DNA of 64,000 bases from Bacillota bacterium (lineage in GTDB: Bacteria > Bacillota > Clostridia > Acetivibrionales > DTU013): NCBI GenBank assembly GCA_023435745.1, contig JAEZMD010000003.1, positions 104,493-168,492 of the forward strand, given 5' to 3'. Each line of letters begins with the position of its first letter. Positions within the stretch are counted from its first letter, which is position 1. Shown one piece after another: positions 27,051 through 34,883 of this stretch. Made by a program: the position numbers and the translations under genes. Under the pieces are notes generated by a model. The model made no database searches. It saw nothing but the letters and a program-made list of their open reading frames with translations, and was not told the origin of the DNA.

Positions 27051-27730
27051 ATCTGTTGAAAACATTTAAAAATGGTATTATAAATGAAAACCCAACTTTC
27101 CGCCTTGTGCTTGGTACCTGTCCAACTTTGGCGATTACTACTTCAGCGATCAACGGAACAGGTATGGGTCTTTCCACAACAGCTGTTCTGATCGGTTCAA
27201 ATGTGGTAATTTCATTACTGCGAAGGTTCATTCCGGCAAAGGTTAGGATGCCTGCATTTGTAACCGTCATCGCTGGCTTCGTGACTATTGTACAACTGCT
27301 GCTGAAGGCCTATGTACCAGCTCTTGACAAGGCGCTTGGCATCTATATCCCGCTCATTGTTGTAAACTGTATCATCATGGCGAGAGCGGAATCCTTTGCC
27401 TCAAAGGAGCCGGTGCTGGATTCGGCTGTCGACGGACTGGGCATGGGAATCGGCTTTACGATAGCGATTACACTCATCGGTGCCGTCAGAGAGATTCTTG
27501 GGAACGGCAGCATATTCGGGATGCCGCTCTTCGGAGCGGAAGCGAGCCCGGCGCTTGCAATCATTCTTCCTCCGGGGGGCTTTCTGATCTTTGGTCTTGC
27601 GATCGGGCTGGTGAATCTCCTTACCAACAGACAGACGCCTGTATCCGGCTGCGGAGGCCAGGGCGCCGGCTGTGAGGGCTGCGGGATGAATTGCAGTTCG
27701 GAGATCGCTCAGAAGGAGGGTGAGGCATAA
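27047..27730 (+). CDS. rnfE: Rnf complex subunit E with cysteine-rich tail
   Basis: Integral membrane subunit, 227 aa, homologous to RnfA/NqrD, with six hydrophobic segments and the family stretches LGTCPTLAITTSA and LVNCIIMARAE. RnfA and RnfE together carry an iron-sulfur centre in the membrane. The C-terminus continues into GCGGQGAGCEGCGMNC, five cysteines in about 16 residues, which lies beyond the membrane core and may bind metal; I cannot tell how common this tail is. It overlaps rnfG by 4 bases and rnfA by 1. Confidence 0.94.
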   Translation: MNLLKTFKNGIINENPTFRLVLGTCPTLAITTSAINGTGMGLSTTAVLIGSNVVISLLRRFIPAKVRMPAFVTVIAGFVTIVQLLLKAYVPALDKALGIYIPLIVVNCIIMARAESFASKEPVLDSAVDGLGMGIGFTIAITLIGAVREILGNGSIFGMPLFGAEASPALAIILPPGGFLIFGLAIGLVNLLTNRQTPVSGCGGQGAGCEGCGMNCSSEIAQKEGEA

Positions 27731-28317
27731 TGCTCGAAAGTATTCTTATTACATTTATTTCGGCAGTTTTTATTAATAACTTTGTTGTTGTTAAATTTTT
27801 GGGGATATGTCCGTTCCTTGGCGTTTCAAAGAAGGTCAAGACTGCTGCAGGCATGGGTGTTGCTGTTATATTTGTCATGGCGCTGGCATCGGCGGCTACC
27901 TGGCTGGTTCAGGAGTTTATACTCAAACCATGGGACCTGGAATATTTGCAGACGATTGCTTTTATTCTTGTGATCGCCGCGCTGGTGCAGCTGGTTGAAA
28001 TGGTTCTTCAAAAGACCAGTCAGGGGCTATACAAGGCATTGGGCATTTATCTTCCGCTGATCACGACAAACTGCGCTGTGCTTGGCGTATGTCTGCTGAA
28101 TTTAGATATCACAGGCCAGGGAAGATTTTTGATTTCAGTTTTGAACGGTGCATTTTCAGGGGTGGGCTTTACGCTGGCGATTGTACTTTTTGCCGGTATC
28201 AGAGAACGCCTTGAAACGGCGGAGGTTCCGAAATGTCTCGAAGGATTTCCGATTTCATTGATTTCGGCGTCGTTGGTTTCGCTGGCGTTTTTTGGGTTCC
28301 AGGGTTTGCTTAAATGA
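27730..28317 (+). CDS. rnfA: Rnf complex subunit A
   Basis: 195-aa integral membrane subunit with six hydrophobic segments. The conserved cysteines sit in VVKFLGICPFLGVSKK and TTNCAVLGVCLL, the two half-sites that with RnfE bind the membrane 2Fe-2S centre. The ATG shares one base with the rnfE stop (TAATG), a strong translational coupling signal. Confidence 0.96.
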   Translation: MLESILITFISAVFINNFVVVKFLGICPFLGVSKKVKTAAGMGVAVIFVMALASAATWLVQEFILKPWDLEYLQTIAFILVIAALVQLVEMVLQKTSQGLYKALGIYLPLITTNCAVLGVCLLNLDITGQGRFLISVLNGAFSGVGFTLAIVLFAGIRERLETAEVPKCLEGFPISLISASLVSLAFFGFQGLLK

Positions 28318-28335
28318 GAGTCCGGAGGGTGAAAT

Positions 28336-29136
28336 ATGGGTGAAATAATTATTGCTGTTGTAGTTATAAGCGGCCTCGGCCTGATATTTGGTATAGGATT
28401 GTCCTATGCCGCCAGGGTATTTGCGGTTGAGATCGATGAAAGAGTCGTTCAGGTCAGAGAAGTGCTTCCCGGCGCAAACTGTGGAGCTTGTGGCTTTACA
28501 GGCTGCGACGGATATGCAGGCGCTATCGTTGAGGACGGGGCTGAGACAAACCTGTGTCCGGTAGGAGGCAGCGCCGTAGCTGCGAAGGTTGCGGATATCA
28601 TGGGCGTTGAAGCCGGGACTGTTAAAAGGACTGCAGCCAGAGTATTATGCAATGGCCGGCGCAGTGTCAGCAAGGAAAAATATGATTATCAGGGAATTGA
28701 CAGTTGTGCTGCGGCCGCTCAGCTTTTTGGAGGGCATAAATCCTGTGCATACGGGTGCCTCGGGCACGGAGACTGTTTGAAGGCCTGCCCCTTTGACGCT
28801 ATCGTCATGACCGGCGGTGTGGCACGAGTGATCGAGGATCGCTGCAAGGCCTGCGAAAAGTGTGTTGCCGCATGCCCGAAGGGCTTGATCGAAATGATAG
28901 ATAAGACGAAGAAGTACTCTGTCATGTGCAAGTCCAGAGATAAGGGCGCTGTCACAAAAAGCAACTGCCAGGTGGGCTGTATTGGCTGTACGCGCTGTGT
29001 CAAGGCCTGTGAATTTGACGCAATCCATATGGAGGGCACGCTGGCAAAGATTGATTACGACAAGTGTACCAACTGCGGAGAATGCGCAAAGGTGTGCCCG
29101 ACGATGGCTATCAGGGTAATGGACTTCGGAGACTAA
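28336..29136 (+). CDS. rnfB: Rnf complex subunit B, ferredoxin-side iron-sulfur protein
   Basis: 266 aa. One N-terminal membrane helix (IIIAVVVISGLGLIFGIGL), then a 4Fe-4S domain with CGACGFTGCDGYA and a later Cys, followed by several ferredoxin-type clusters (CLGHGDCLKACPF, CKACEKCVAACPK, CIGCTRCVKACEF, CTNCGECAKVCP). It takes electrons from reduced ferredoxin and passes them into the complex. GGAGGGTG precedes the ATG. Last gene of the rnf operon; no clear terminator follows before the riboswitch region at 29205. Confidence 0.96.
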   Translation: MGEIIIAVVVISGLGLIFGIGLSYAARVFAVEIDERVVQVREVLPGANCGACGFTGCDGYAGAIVEDGAETNLCPVGGSAVAAKVADIMGVEAGTVKRTAARVLCNGRRSVSKEKYDYQGIDSCAAAAQLFGGHKSCAYGCLGHGDCLKACPFDAIVMTGGVARVIEDRCKACEKCVAACPKGLIEMIDKTKKYSVMCKSRDKGAVTKSNCQVGCIGCTRCVKACEFDAIHMEGTLAKIDYDKCTNCGECAKVCPTMAIRVMDFGD

Positions 29137-29204
29137 GGACGTTGAGGCAAGTCCGGCGTGAGGCATTTAAGCTGAGTTTGATCTTGCGGTCTAGTGTATG
29201 GAAT

Positions 29205-29340
29205 GCTATAATTGAGAAAAAAATAGGACAGTTCGAAACCATCCTGTCTGTAAACAAAACTACGGGTCACACCACATGAGTATATGGTCTCATATGGTGC
29301 GGGTTTGATTTACTGGGGCGGATAGCCCCTTTTTTGTTGC
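29205..29340 (+). ncRNA. Candidate preQ1 riboswitch (class III-like) with terminator
   Basis: A hairpin GACAG/CTGTC (29227-29250) is followed by an A-rich joining stretch (AAACAAAACTAC) and by a hairpin ACCACATGAG/CTCATATGGT, then GGGTTTGATTTACT and an intrinsic terminator GGGGC/GCCCC-TTTTTT at 29315-29335. The layout and the downstream gene, a QueT-family transporter, fit a preQ1 riboswitch that acts by termination. The A-rich segment and the trailing TTTGATTTAC remind me of the class III type reported with queT in Clostridia, from memory and not verified. It is not the compact preQ1-I form. Confidence 0.6.
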
Positions 29341-29419
29341 GGTGCGTCCGGCGATGCCGGACGACGTTGAGCGCGCGTAAGTCCGGTACAGTTCAGGAGG
29401 TCGAAGAAAGGGTACGAAG

Positions 29420-29935
29420 ATGAAAAATAATACTGAAGAATTTGGTAGCCGCGCGAAGAATACTTGGAGAGGAACAAGAGCTGTACGATACATTGTTGAG
29501 GCAGCTGTTATCGCTGCTATGTATGCCGCTCTTACCATATTGATACCCGGTGGATCCGGACAGATCCAGATAAGGGTGGCTGAAGCGTTATCAGTGCTGG
29601 CCTTTTTTACACCAGCGGCAATACCGGGACTATTTATCGGCTGCCTGACCGCCAATATTTTTATCGGGTTCGGTATCTATGACATTGTTTTTGGGAGCCT
29701 TGCATCACTAATTGCTGCGTACCTCACTCGAAAAATGCCGTCGAAGCTGTTGGCTCCGCTGCCACCTGTGGTGGTGAATGCAATAATTGTACCTATAATA
29801 CTGAAAATTACGATTAATGCACCGTTGCTTGTTACGATAGGCTTTGTGGCGTTAGGAGAGGCTGTTGCCTGCTATGGGCTGGGTTATCCGCTAATACTGG
29901 CTTTGGAAAAGCATCGGGGCAGGCTGTTTAAATGA
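29420..29935 (+). CDS. queT: QueT family queuosine-precursor transporter (ECF S component)
   Basis: 171-aa integral membrane protein, the substrate-binding S component of an energy-coupling-factor transporter for queuosine precursors (preQ0/preQ1 or queuine). After about 25 polar residues it shows six hydrophobic segments and the family pattern AAVIAAMYAALTIL ... QIQIRVAEAL. No ECF ATPase or T component is in the window, so it must use a shared module encoded elsewhere. It lies 80 bases after the riboswitch terminator with AAAGGG upstream of the ATG. Confidence 0.88.
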   Translation: MKNNTEEFGSRAKNTWRGTRAVRYIVEAAVIAAMYAALTILIPGGSGQIQIRVAEALSVLAFFTPAAIPGLFIGCLTANIFIGFGIYDIVFGSLASLIAAYLTRKMPSKLLAPLPPVVVNAIIVPIILKITINAPLLVTIGFVALGEAVACYGLGYPLILALEKHRGRLFK

Positions 29936-30023
29936 GGTTAAATGGCATTGCACTACTCGTTATTAAGGCATGATTATTTTATAGAGATGTTGCTTCATGA
30001 TTTTGCTGTACGGGAAGCGACTA

Positions 30024-30052
30024 TTGACATCGTGTACGCGATACGGTAGCAT
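30024..30052 (+). promoter_or_regulatory. Promoter of the thiT leader
   Basis: TTGACA at 30024-30029, 17-base spacer, TAGCAT at 30047-30052. The transcript would begin about 15 bases before the TPP riboswitch. The stretch 29936-30020 holds nothing else that I can identify. Confidence 0.65.
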
Positions 30053-30071
30053 ATACCTATAACATAATAAA

Positions 30072-30165
30072 TCTGGGGAGCTGGATTGATCCGGCTGAGA
30101 GGGAACTGTATTGTTCCGACCCATCAAACCTGAGACGGATAATGCCGGCGGAGGGAGTATACCAT
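30072..30165 (+). ncRNA. TPP riboswitch (THI element)
   Basis: The thi-box signatures are present in order: GGGGAGC near 30075, GGCTGAGAGGG at 30093, GACCCATCAAACCTGA around 30118-30133 and GGATAATGCCGGCG at 30137-30150. It senses thiamine pyrophosphate. The terminator at 30178-30213 lies directly after, so control is by transcription termination of thiT. Confidence 0.95.
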
Positions 30166-30177
30166 TGATTCAATTAT

Positions 30178-30213
30178 TAAACCCTCCAATCTGCTAAAGG
30201 CTGGAGGGTTTTA
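30178..30213 (+). terminator. Riboswitch-controlled terminator of thiT
   Basis: AAACCCTCCA (30178-30187) pairs perfectly with TGGAGGGTTT (30202-30211), ending in TTTTACTTT. It is the expression platform of the TPP riboswitch. Confidence 0.85.
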
Positions 30214-30280
30214 CTTTCCCGGTAAAGGTTATCGAAAGTTATGTTTACAATTTCTATAAAGAGAAAGGGTTCGATTGAAG

Positions 30281-30820
30281 ATGAAGAAGCAAAATACAAA
30301 GATGTTGGTAGAGGCCAGTATGATGCTGGCACTGGCTGTTATACTGGGGGAGTTTGTAGTTTTATTCAAGATGCCAATGGGAGGCTCGGTAACGCTGGGC
30401 GGAATGGCGCCGCTGTTTCTCTTTGCATTCAGATGGGGCGGCAAAAAAGGTCTGTTAGTAGGAGCTGTTTACGGGATTTTGGATCTAGTAATTGGGTTTT
30501 ATGCGATGCACCCGATTTCGATCATACTTGACTATCCGCTGGCCTTTGCATTGATAGGTCTTGCAGGATTTTTCAAAAAAACCACTTTCGGCTATGTCAG
30601 CGGAATTCTGACGGGGATCGCTGGCCGTTTCATATGCCATGTGGTCTCAGGAGTTGTCTTTTATGCCAGTTATGCGCCCGAAGGACAGTCACCGCTAGTG
30701 TATTCCATTTTGTATAACGGTACTTTTCTGCTGCCGGAGCTGATCATTACGGTCGTATTGACACTTGTACTGATGAAGTTTGTGAAGCTGCCTGATCCAA
30801 AGGATCCTGCCAGGGCGTGA
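30281..30820 (+). CDS. thiT: Thiamine transporter ThiT (ECF S component)
   Basis: 179-aa membrane protein that binds thiamine for an energy-coupling-factor transporter. Six hydrophobic segments; the family stretch GGSVTLGGMAPLFLFAFRWG and GAVYGILDLVIGF are clear, and the later conserved region DYPLAFALIGLAGFF is present. ATG 30281 has AAAGGG 11 bases upstream; the in-frame TTG at 30275 is an alternative with closer spacing. The TPP riboswitch immediately upstream confirms the function independently. It shares an ECF module encoded elsewhere. Confidence 0.95.
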   Translation: MKKQNTKMLVEASMMLALAVILGEFVVLFKMPMGGSVTLGGMAPLFLFAFRWGGKKGLLVGAVYGILDLVIGFYAMHPISIILDYPLAFALIGLAGFFKKTTFGYVSGILTGIAGRFICHVVSGVVFYASYAPEGQSPLVYSILYNGTFLLPELIITVVLTLVLMKFVKLPDPKDPARA

Positions 30821-30841
30821 CGTGATAATCAAGGGTTATAT

Positions 30842-30870
30842 AAGGGGGACAGTGATTCACTGTTCCCCTT
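30842..30870 (+). terminator. Hairpin terminator after thiT
   Basis: AAGGGGGACAGTG and CACTGTTCCCCTT pair over 13 positions with one G-U, loop ATT. The T-run after it is poor (GTATTCATTT). Confidence 0.6.
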
Positions 30871-30969
30871 GTATTCATTTCATGTTTTGGTATAATAGGA
30901 TAAGCATTGAGAGATTTTTTAACTGGATAATGCTGCAGTGACAATATAATCATGAGGAGGAAAGAGCCT

Positions 30970-31167
30970 GTGAAATGTGCGGTATGCGGCTATAGATTCA
31001 ATGAACCGGATGAAAAGTCCGATAACGGTGGCGTTATCAGTGACGGGAATGAACCCTTCATCAAACTGATCAATACCTTTCACAGAAAAGACAGCGAGGG
31101 AAGTCTGGACGAGGCTTATTTGTTCGGTTGCCCCAAATGCAAAACAGTAAGGATGGAGCTTTGGTAA
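30970..31167 (+). CDS. Small zinc-ribbon protein
   Basis: 65 aa from GTG 30970, placed 14 bases after GAGGAGG. Two CxxC pairs, CAVCGY at the start and CPKCKT near the end, form a likely zinc ribbon, with a polar middle section. The frame opens at ATG 30952, but that ATG lies within the ribosome-binding sequence, so GTG is better. Function unknown. It is monocistronic. Confidence 0.6.
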   Translation: MKCAVCGYRFNEPDEKSDNGGVISDGNEPFIKLINTFHRKDSEGSLDEAYLFGCPKCKTVRMELW

Positions 31168-31260
31168 GCCTGTGTGTCAGCTTTAATGATCAGGTTCAAC
31201 AATATGAAGATGCGGAACAAGCTGATAATGGCGTTTCTTCTGGTTTGTTATAAAGGATGC

Positions 31261-31356
31261 TATTTCGTGGTCATAAAGTAATGCCATTTCGTGGCACGGC
31301 AAAATCATGAATTTACCGTGCATTTCGCGGCACATTTACCGTGCATTTCGTAGTCA
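31261..31356 (+). repeat. Four short repeats resembling IS end sequences
   Basis: The motif ATTTCGYRGYCAC and variants appear four times: TATTTCGTGGTCA, CATTTCGTGGCAC, CATTTCGCGGCAC and CATTTCGTAGTCAC. The last two sit in a larger unit beginning ATTTACCGTG. Multiple short repeats at an element end are known for IS21-type insertion sequences. No transposase is nearby, so this would be a solo end left by deletion. The gap 31168-31400 holds nothing else except the tRNA promoter. Confidence 0.4.
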
Positions 31357-31360
31357 CCCC

Positions 31361-31389
31361 TTGACAAGAAGCTCTTCGGGCTTTAAAAT
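31361..31389 (+). promoter_or_regulatory. Promoter of tRNA-Val
   Basis: TTGACA at 31361-31366, 17-base spacer, TAAAAT at 31384-31389, about 19 bases before the tRNA 5' end. The last IS-end-like repeat finishes four bases before the -35 box. Confidence 0.8.
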
Positions 31390-31407
31390 AGAATTACTCT
31401 TAATAAT

Positions 31408-31483
31408 GGGCGTTTAACTCAGCTGGTAGAGTGTCATCTTGACGTGGTGAAAGTCACAGGTTCGAGTCCTGTAACGCCCACCA
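31408..31483 (+). tRNA. tRNA-Val (GAC)
   Basis: Acceptor GGGCGTT pairs with AACGCCC, D-arm ACTCAGCTGGTAGAGT, anticodon stem TCATC/GGTGA with loop TTGACGT (anticodon GAC), T-arm ACAGG-TTCGAGT-CCTGT, encoded CCA. Reads GUC/GUU valine codons. Confidence 0.93.
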
Positions 31484-31497
31484 CAAATTATCCGAAG

Positions 31498-31520
31498 ACC
31501 CGCCATTTTAGCGGGTTTTC
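31498..31520 (+). terminator. Terminator of tRNA-Val
   Basis: ACCCGC and GCGGGT form a stem with loop CATTTTA, ending in TTTTC, 15 bases after the tRNA. Confidence 0.75.
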
Positions 31521-31583
31521 AGCATAACTAAGCAGTTTCTGAATCCGTTTTAGAAAAATAAAAATCTTAATAAGCGATTTTTT

Positions 31584-31745
31584 AGTATAGATGGTGAGGG
31601 GTAACCTCGCTACTCATTTTTGCAGTTTTAGGACTATATTTGCTGTGAATATTCCTTTTTTTATTGTCCGTAGTCTATAATATAAGCTTTTTTAAACATA
31701 ATCATGTTCTAAAGTTGCAAAAACGAGTAGTCGCGTATACTTAGT
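31584..31745 (-). repeat. Palindromic MITE-like repeat, copy C
   Basis: Inverted relative to copies A and B. Its core is 31610-31730; the right end GCAAAAACGAGTAG and flank GCGTATACTTAGT are the reverse complement of the left end and flank of copy A, and the left flank AGTATAGATGGTGAGG matches copy A's right flank. It lies 100 bases after tRNA-Val. The rest of 31521-31790 holds nothing that I can identify. Confidence 0.7.
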
Positions 31746-31791
31746 CACGTAATTGTTTTGCCCGGCAAGTGGTTTTTAGACAGTCTGACCA

Positions 31792-32001
31792 ATGCTTATC
31801 CGCCATAGGCAGTATGAGCAGCATCTGGTGCTTTTTACAAAGCAAAAAGCTTTGAAGCCACCATCTATTGATAAAAAGTATTTTATCGATACGTGGTTTT
31901 ATTTTATTCTGAAACAGAGAAATATGACATACTGTTGTCAGATTACTATTGATAACATTAGTAGGTGTTTATTGTCATCATATGAGGGGGCAATAAGTTG
32001 A
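31792..32001 (+). CDS. Doubtful small protein upstream of the HEAT-like gene
   Basis: 69 codons from an ATG without a ribosome site. The only support is that its stop overlaps the TTG start of the next gene (TTGA), a coupling arrangement. It has no recognised motif, is rich in aromatic residues (YFIDTWFYFILKQ), and may be chance. Confidence 0.2.
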   Translation: MLIRHRQYEQHLVLFTKQKALKPPSIDKKYFIDTWFYFILKQRNMTYCCQITIDNISRCLLSSYEGAIS

Positions 32002-32537
32002 ATAAAGCAAAAATAAATGAGCCTGTAATAATTTCGCTGGACAAGCCAATCAAAGTAGCGTTTCTCTTGCTTCAGTACCGTTCACAGCTTTTTGATGATG
32101 TTTATCCATTTTGGGAAACCTTCCGAAGAAAGCTGAAAAGTGCTAATTCCTATCAGAGAAGTATCGGCCTCATGTTGATAGCGGAAAATACAAAATGGGA
32201 TGTGGAAAACAAACTGGATAATACGATTGATGAATATTTAAACCTGCTCAATGATGAAAAGCCGATAACAATAAGACAATGCATACAGTCACTGAGCTGG
32301 ATAGTGCCGTATAGGAAAAATTTGCATGACAAAGTCGTAAAAGCACTTTTGTCATTTGATTTGCCAGGGGTAAAGGAGACTATGCGTAAATCTATATTGC
32401 TCGATATAATAAATATACTCTTAATATTAAAAAAGGATTATTGCAATGATGAGATGGACAGCTATATATTATCGGCTCTTACCGGTGAAATATTGGACAA
32501 AAACTCAAAAAAACAAATTGAAGCATTATTTTCTTGA
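31998..32537 (+). CDS. HEAT-repeat-like helical protein
   Basis: 179 aa from TTG 31998, seven bases after GAGGGGG. The sequence is alpha-helical throughout with repeat-like paired helices (SYQRSIGLMLIAENTKW, then ITIRQCIQSLSWIVPYRKNL, then KVVKALLSFDL). It resembles small HEAT-type proteins annotated near SufBD in Firmicutes, but no residue pattern defines an activity. No signal peptide or membrane helix. Function unknown. Confidence 0.55.
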   Translation: MNKAKINEPVIISLDKPIKVAFLLLQYRSQLFDDVYPFWETFRRKLKSANSYQRSIGLMLIAENTKWDVENKLDNTIDEYLNLLNDEKPITIRQCIQSLSWIVPYRKNLHDKVVKALLSFDLPGVKETMRKSILLDIINILLILKKDYCNDEMDSYILSALTGEILDKNSKKQIEALFS

Positions 32538-32592
32538 CTTAGTGGAAAACATATGATAAGTTATTAATTGAAGTTAGCATTTTTTAAACTGG

Positions 32593-32722
32593 TCAGACAT
32601 CTGACGTTTACATCTAAGTTTTTTCTTGAAGTTTACTTTGATACTTTATATTTTTATAAGCACAAAGGAAATATAGAATCAGCACATCAGAAATTTTTTA
32701 CATTATAATATCAGACGTCTGA
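32593..32722 (+). promoter_or_regulatory. Two operator palindromes for the GntR regulator
   Basis: TCAGACATCTGA at 32593-32604 and the perfect palindrome TCAGACGTCTGA at 32711-32722, the latter continued by a further GACGTCTGACGT. They are 118 bp apart, about 11 helical turns, and precede the regulator gene by 55 bp. Such paired sites suit a dimeric FadR-type regulator with possible looping. No good -10/-35 pair is obvious. Confidence 0.7.
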
Positions 32723-32776
32723 CGTCTGACGTAATTATTGAAGATTAGTTTTACCATTCTATAGGAGGCGTGTGAC

Positions 32777-33457
32777 ATGACGAAAATTATAACTTCAAGG
32801 GAGCTTCCGGCAATTGCGGCCGAAAAGCTGAGAGAAATGATTGCTGAGCGTGATATGAAGCCGGGTGAAAGGTTTCCCAGCGAGGCTGAAATGGTAGAGA
32901 TGTTTGGCGTAGGCCGTTCTACAGTCCGTGAGGCTGTCAAACTGCTGATTGCAGAAAATATAGTAGAAATTCGGCGCGGAAAGGGAACATTCATTTCTTC
33001 AAAGCCTGGTATTGTCAAAGACCCTTTGGGTTTAAATTTTACAGACAAAAAACGCCTGCTGGCTAATTTAATGGAAACCAGAATGATGATAGAACCTCAA
33101 ATCGCTTATTTGGCCGCTCAGAGAGCAAAGCCGGAGAACATTCAAAAGATAAGCAAAATCATGGATAAAATGCAGGAAGCGGAAAATCTGAAAATTGACT
33201 ATACACCTTATGATCTTGCCTTTCATACGGCAATTGCAGAATGCACCCAAAACGATGTTCTTCACCGAATATTACCAATCATCTGTGAATCAATCCGTGA
33301 AGGTTATCGTGAAACAGTCAATGTCGAGGGCAGCTTTCAAAGGGCAATTATAAACCACACAAAAATCTTTGAAGCAATCAAGAAAGGAGGGGCGGAATTA
33401 GCAAAGCTTGAGACGGAAAGGCATCTAAGACAAACACTCGAAGATATGAAGTATTAG
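32777..33457 (+). CDS. GntR family regulator, FadR/FCD subfamily
   Basis: 226 aa. The winged helix spans about 1-75 (PGERFPSEAEMVEMFGVGRS, TVREAVKLLIAENIVEIRRG, KGTF), followed by an FCD ligand domain with metal-binding histidines in FHTAIAECTQN and NHTKIFEAIK. FCD regulators sense organic acids or sugar acids. AGGAGGCGTGTGAC precedes the ATG. Only 13 bases separate it from the solute-binding protein gene, so it heads the sugar cluster and probably controls it through the palindromes at 32593-32722. Confidence 0.9.
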   Translation: MTKIITSRELPAIAAEKLREMIAERDMKPGERFPSEAEMVEMFGVGRSTVREAVKLLIAENIVEIRRGKGTFISSKPGIVKDPLGLNFTDKKRLLANLMETRMMIEPQIAYLAAQRAKPENIQKISKIMDKMQEAENLKIDYTPYDLAFHTAIAECTQNDVLHRILPIICESIREGYRETVNVEGSFQRAIINHTKIFEAIKKGGAELAKLETERHLRQTLEDMKY

Positions 33458-33470
33458 GAGGGATCTAAGA

Positions 33471-34805
33471 ATGAAGAAGTTTTTAGCAATTGTTGTTTCC
33501 TTGGTTTTACTATTAACGGTGACAGCATGTACGAGCAAATCAAACGAATCCACACCTCCAGAGAACTCAACGGCTGCGGACACGCCATCAACAGCCGCGG
33601 ACACACCCTCAACAGCTGCGGACACACCCTCAAAATCCTCAGAGCCTGTTACCATTACACATTGGTACTGGGCTGATAATACGGATTATTCAGCGACATT
33701 GAAGGAGATGGCAAAGCATTTCAACGAGACAAACGGTAAAAACATAACTGTTGTAGCTGAGGAATACCCCTGGGATGGCGGTAAATACAGCGAAAACCTG
33801 TTTACAGCAGTACAGGGGGGCGGCGGTCCGGATACAGCCTCGTGGAAATTGACGGCAACTCCATTGTTTACTGCCAATGATCTGCTGGCCAATTTAGATG
33901 ACTACATAGCGAATTGGGCTGATAAAGGTCTTATTGAAGATAGCCTTTACAAAACAATGAAGCAGGCAAGCGGCACGGATAGTATTTATGTAATGCCATG
34001 GAACACGCAGGTACTTTATGTTTATTACAGGCCATCCATGTACAAGGAGGCCGGAGTATCGGTTCCAACTACATATGACCAGTTCCTTGAGGCGTGCAAA
34101 AAACTTACCCGCGATACAAATGGTGATGGTAAAACCGATGTTTACGGCTTTGGTATGAGAGGCGCCAAGGGCGGTCATGAGCCGTGGGGCAGTTTCATAT
34201 GGGCACGCGGCGGAAATTTCGAGGATTTTACCACTGCTGAGGCTGTACAAGGGATGCAGGACTTTATAGACTTGTTTAAGAACGGTTACGCACCTCCAAC
34301 AGCACCCACGGACGGCTTTAACGAAATCATTGCCAACTTTAAATCCGGTATGACTGCAATGACAGTTCACCACATCGGATCATCTTCCAGCATGATCGAA
34401 ACCTTTGGCGATGATGTGCACGCATTTCCCTTCCCGGCCGGCAAAGGGCAATGGACTTCAATGGGTGATACAGAAAATGTCATGTTTGAATCCTGTACAA
34501 ACAAAGACGCGGGATTTGAATGGCTAAGTTATCTTGCAACCGGCAAAGGTCAGGAGACATGGTGTACCGTTACGGGTAATGTACCTGTAAGCAAGACTGT
34601 TAAGGAACTGCCGGCTTTCCAGGAGAACAGGTTTATGAAGGTTTCTATTGAAGCTGCTCCTGTAGCTGGTATTTACCCTATTCTTGACACTACTACCGAA
34701 TGGATCAGTAATGTCTGGCCAAATACTATTGCAGGTGCCCTGGGCGGACAGATATCTGCGGAAGAAGCAATGAACACGCTGCAGGATGCCCTTTACGGCA
34801 AATAA
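33471..34805 (+). CDS. Sugar ABC transporter solute-binding lipoprotein
   Basis: 444 aa. Lipoprotein signal peptide with lipobox LTVTAC (Cys20), then a linker of about 35 residues that contains a seven-residue repeat (STAADTP) three times, then a family 1 sugar-binding fold (ITHWYWADN, later LTRDTNGDGKTDVYGFGM). It delivers a sugar or oligosaccharide to the permeases at 34884 and 35766. The linker repeat is also a 21-bp DNA tandem repeat at about 33568-33630. The calcium-like loop DTNGDGKTD is common in this family. Substrate unknown. Confidence 0.9.
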   Translation: MKKFLAIVVSLVLLLTVTACTSKSNESTPPENSTAADTPSTAADTPSTAADTPSKSSEPVTITHWYWADNTDYSATLKEMAKHFNETNGKNITVVAEEYPWDGGKYSENLFTAVQGGGGPDTASWKLTATPLFTANDLLANLDDYIANWADKGLIEDSLYKTMKQASGTDSIYVMPWNTQVLYVYYRPSMYKEAGVSVPTTYDQFLEACKKLTRDTNGDGKTDVYGFGMRGAKGGHEPWGSFIWARGGNFEDFTTAEAVQGMQDFIDLFKNGYAPPTAPTDGFNEIIANFKSGMTAMTVHHIGSSSSMIETFGDDVHAFPFPAGKGQWTSMGDTENVMFESCTNKDAGFEWLSYLATGKGQETWCTVTGNVPVSKTVKELPAFQENRFMKVSIEAAPVAGIYPILDTTTEWISNVWPNTIAGALGGQISAEEAMNTLQDALYGK

Positions 34806-34818
34806 TAGTATCACTTGA

Positions 34819-34855
34819 CTTCCCCTTTACCTCTTCACATGAGGTAAAGGGGAAG
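34819..34855 (+). terminator. Perfect 15-bp intra-operon hairpin after the binding-protein gene
   Basis: CTTCCCCTTTACCTC (34819-34833) pairs completely with GAGGTAAAGGGGAAG (34841-34855), loop TTCACAT. No T-run follows (CTCCAG), so it is better seen as a 3' mRNA stabiliser or partial attenuator, giving more binding protein than permease. Confidence 0.6.
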
Positions 34856-34883
34856 CTCCAGAATAAGGGGGATGAATGCATCC

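Noticed and set aside
31261..31356. Short repeats as a CRISPR array
   Set aside because: The units are short and degenerate, the intervals irregular, and no cas genes are present.
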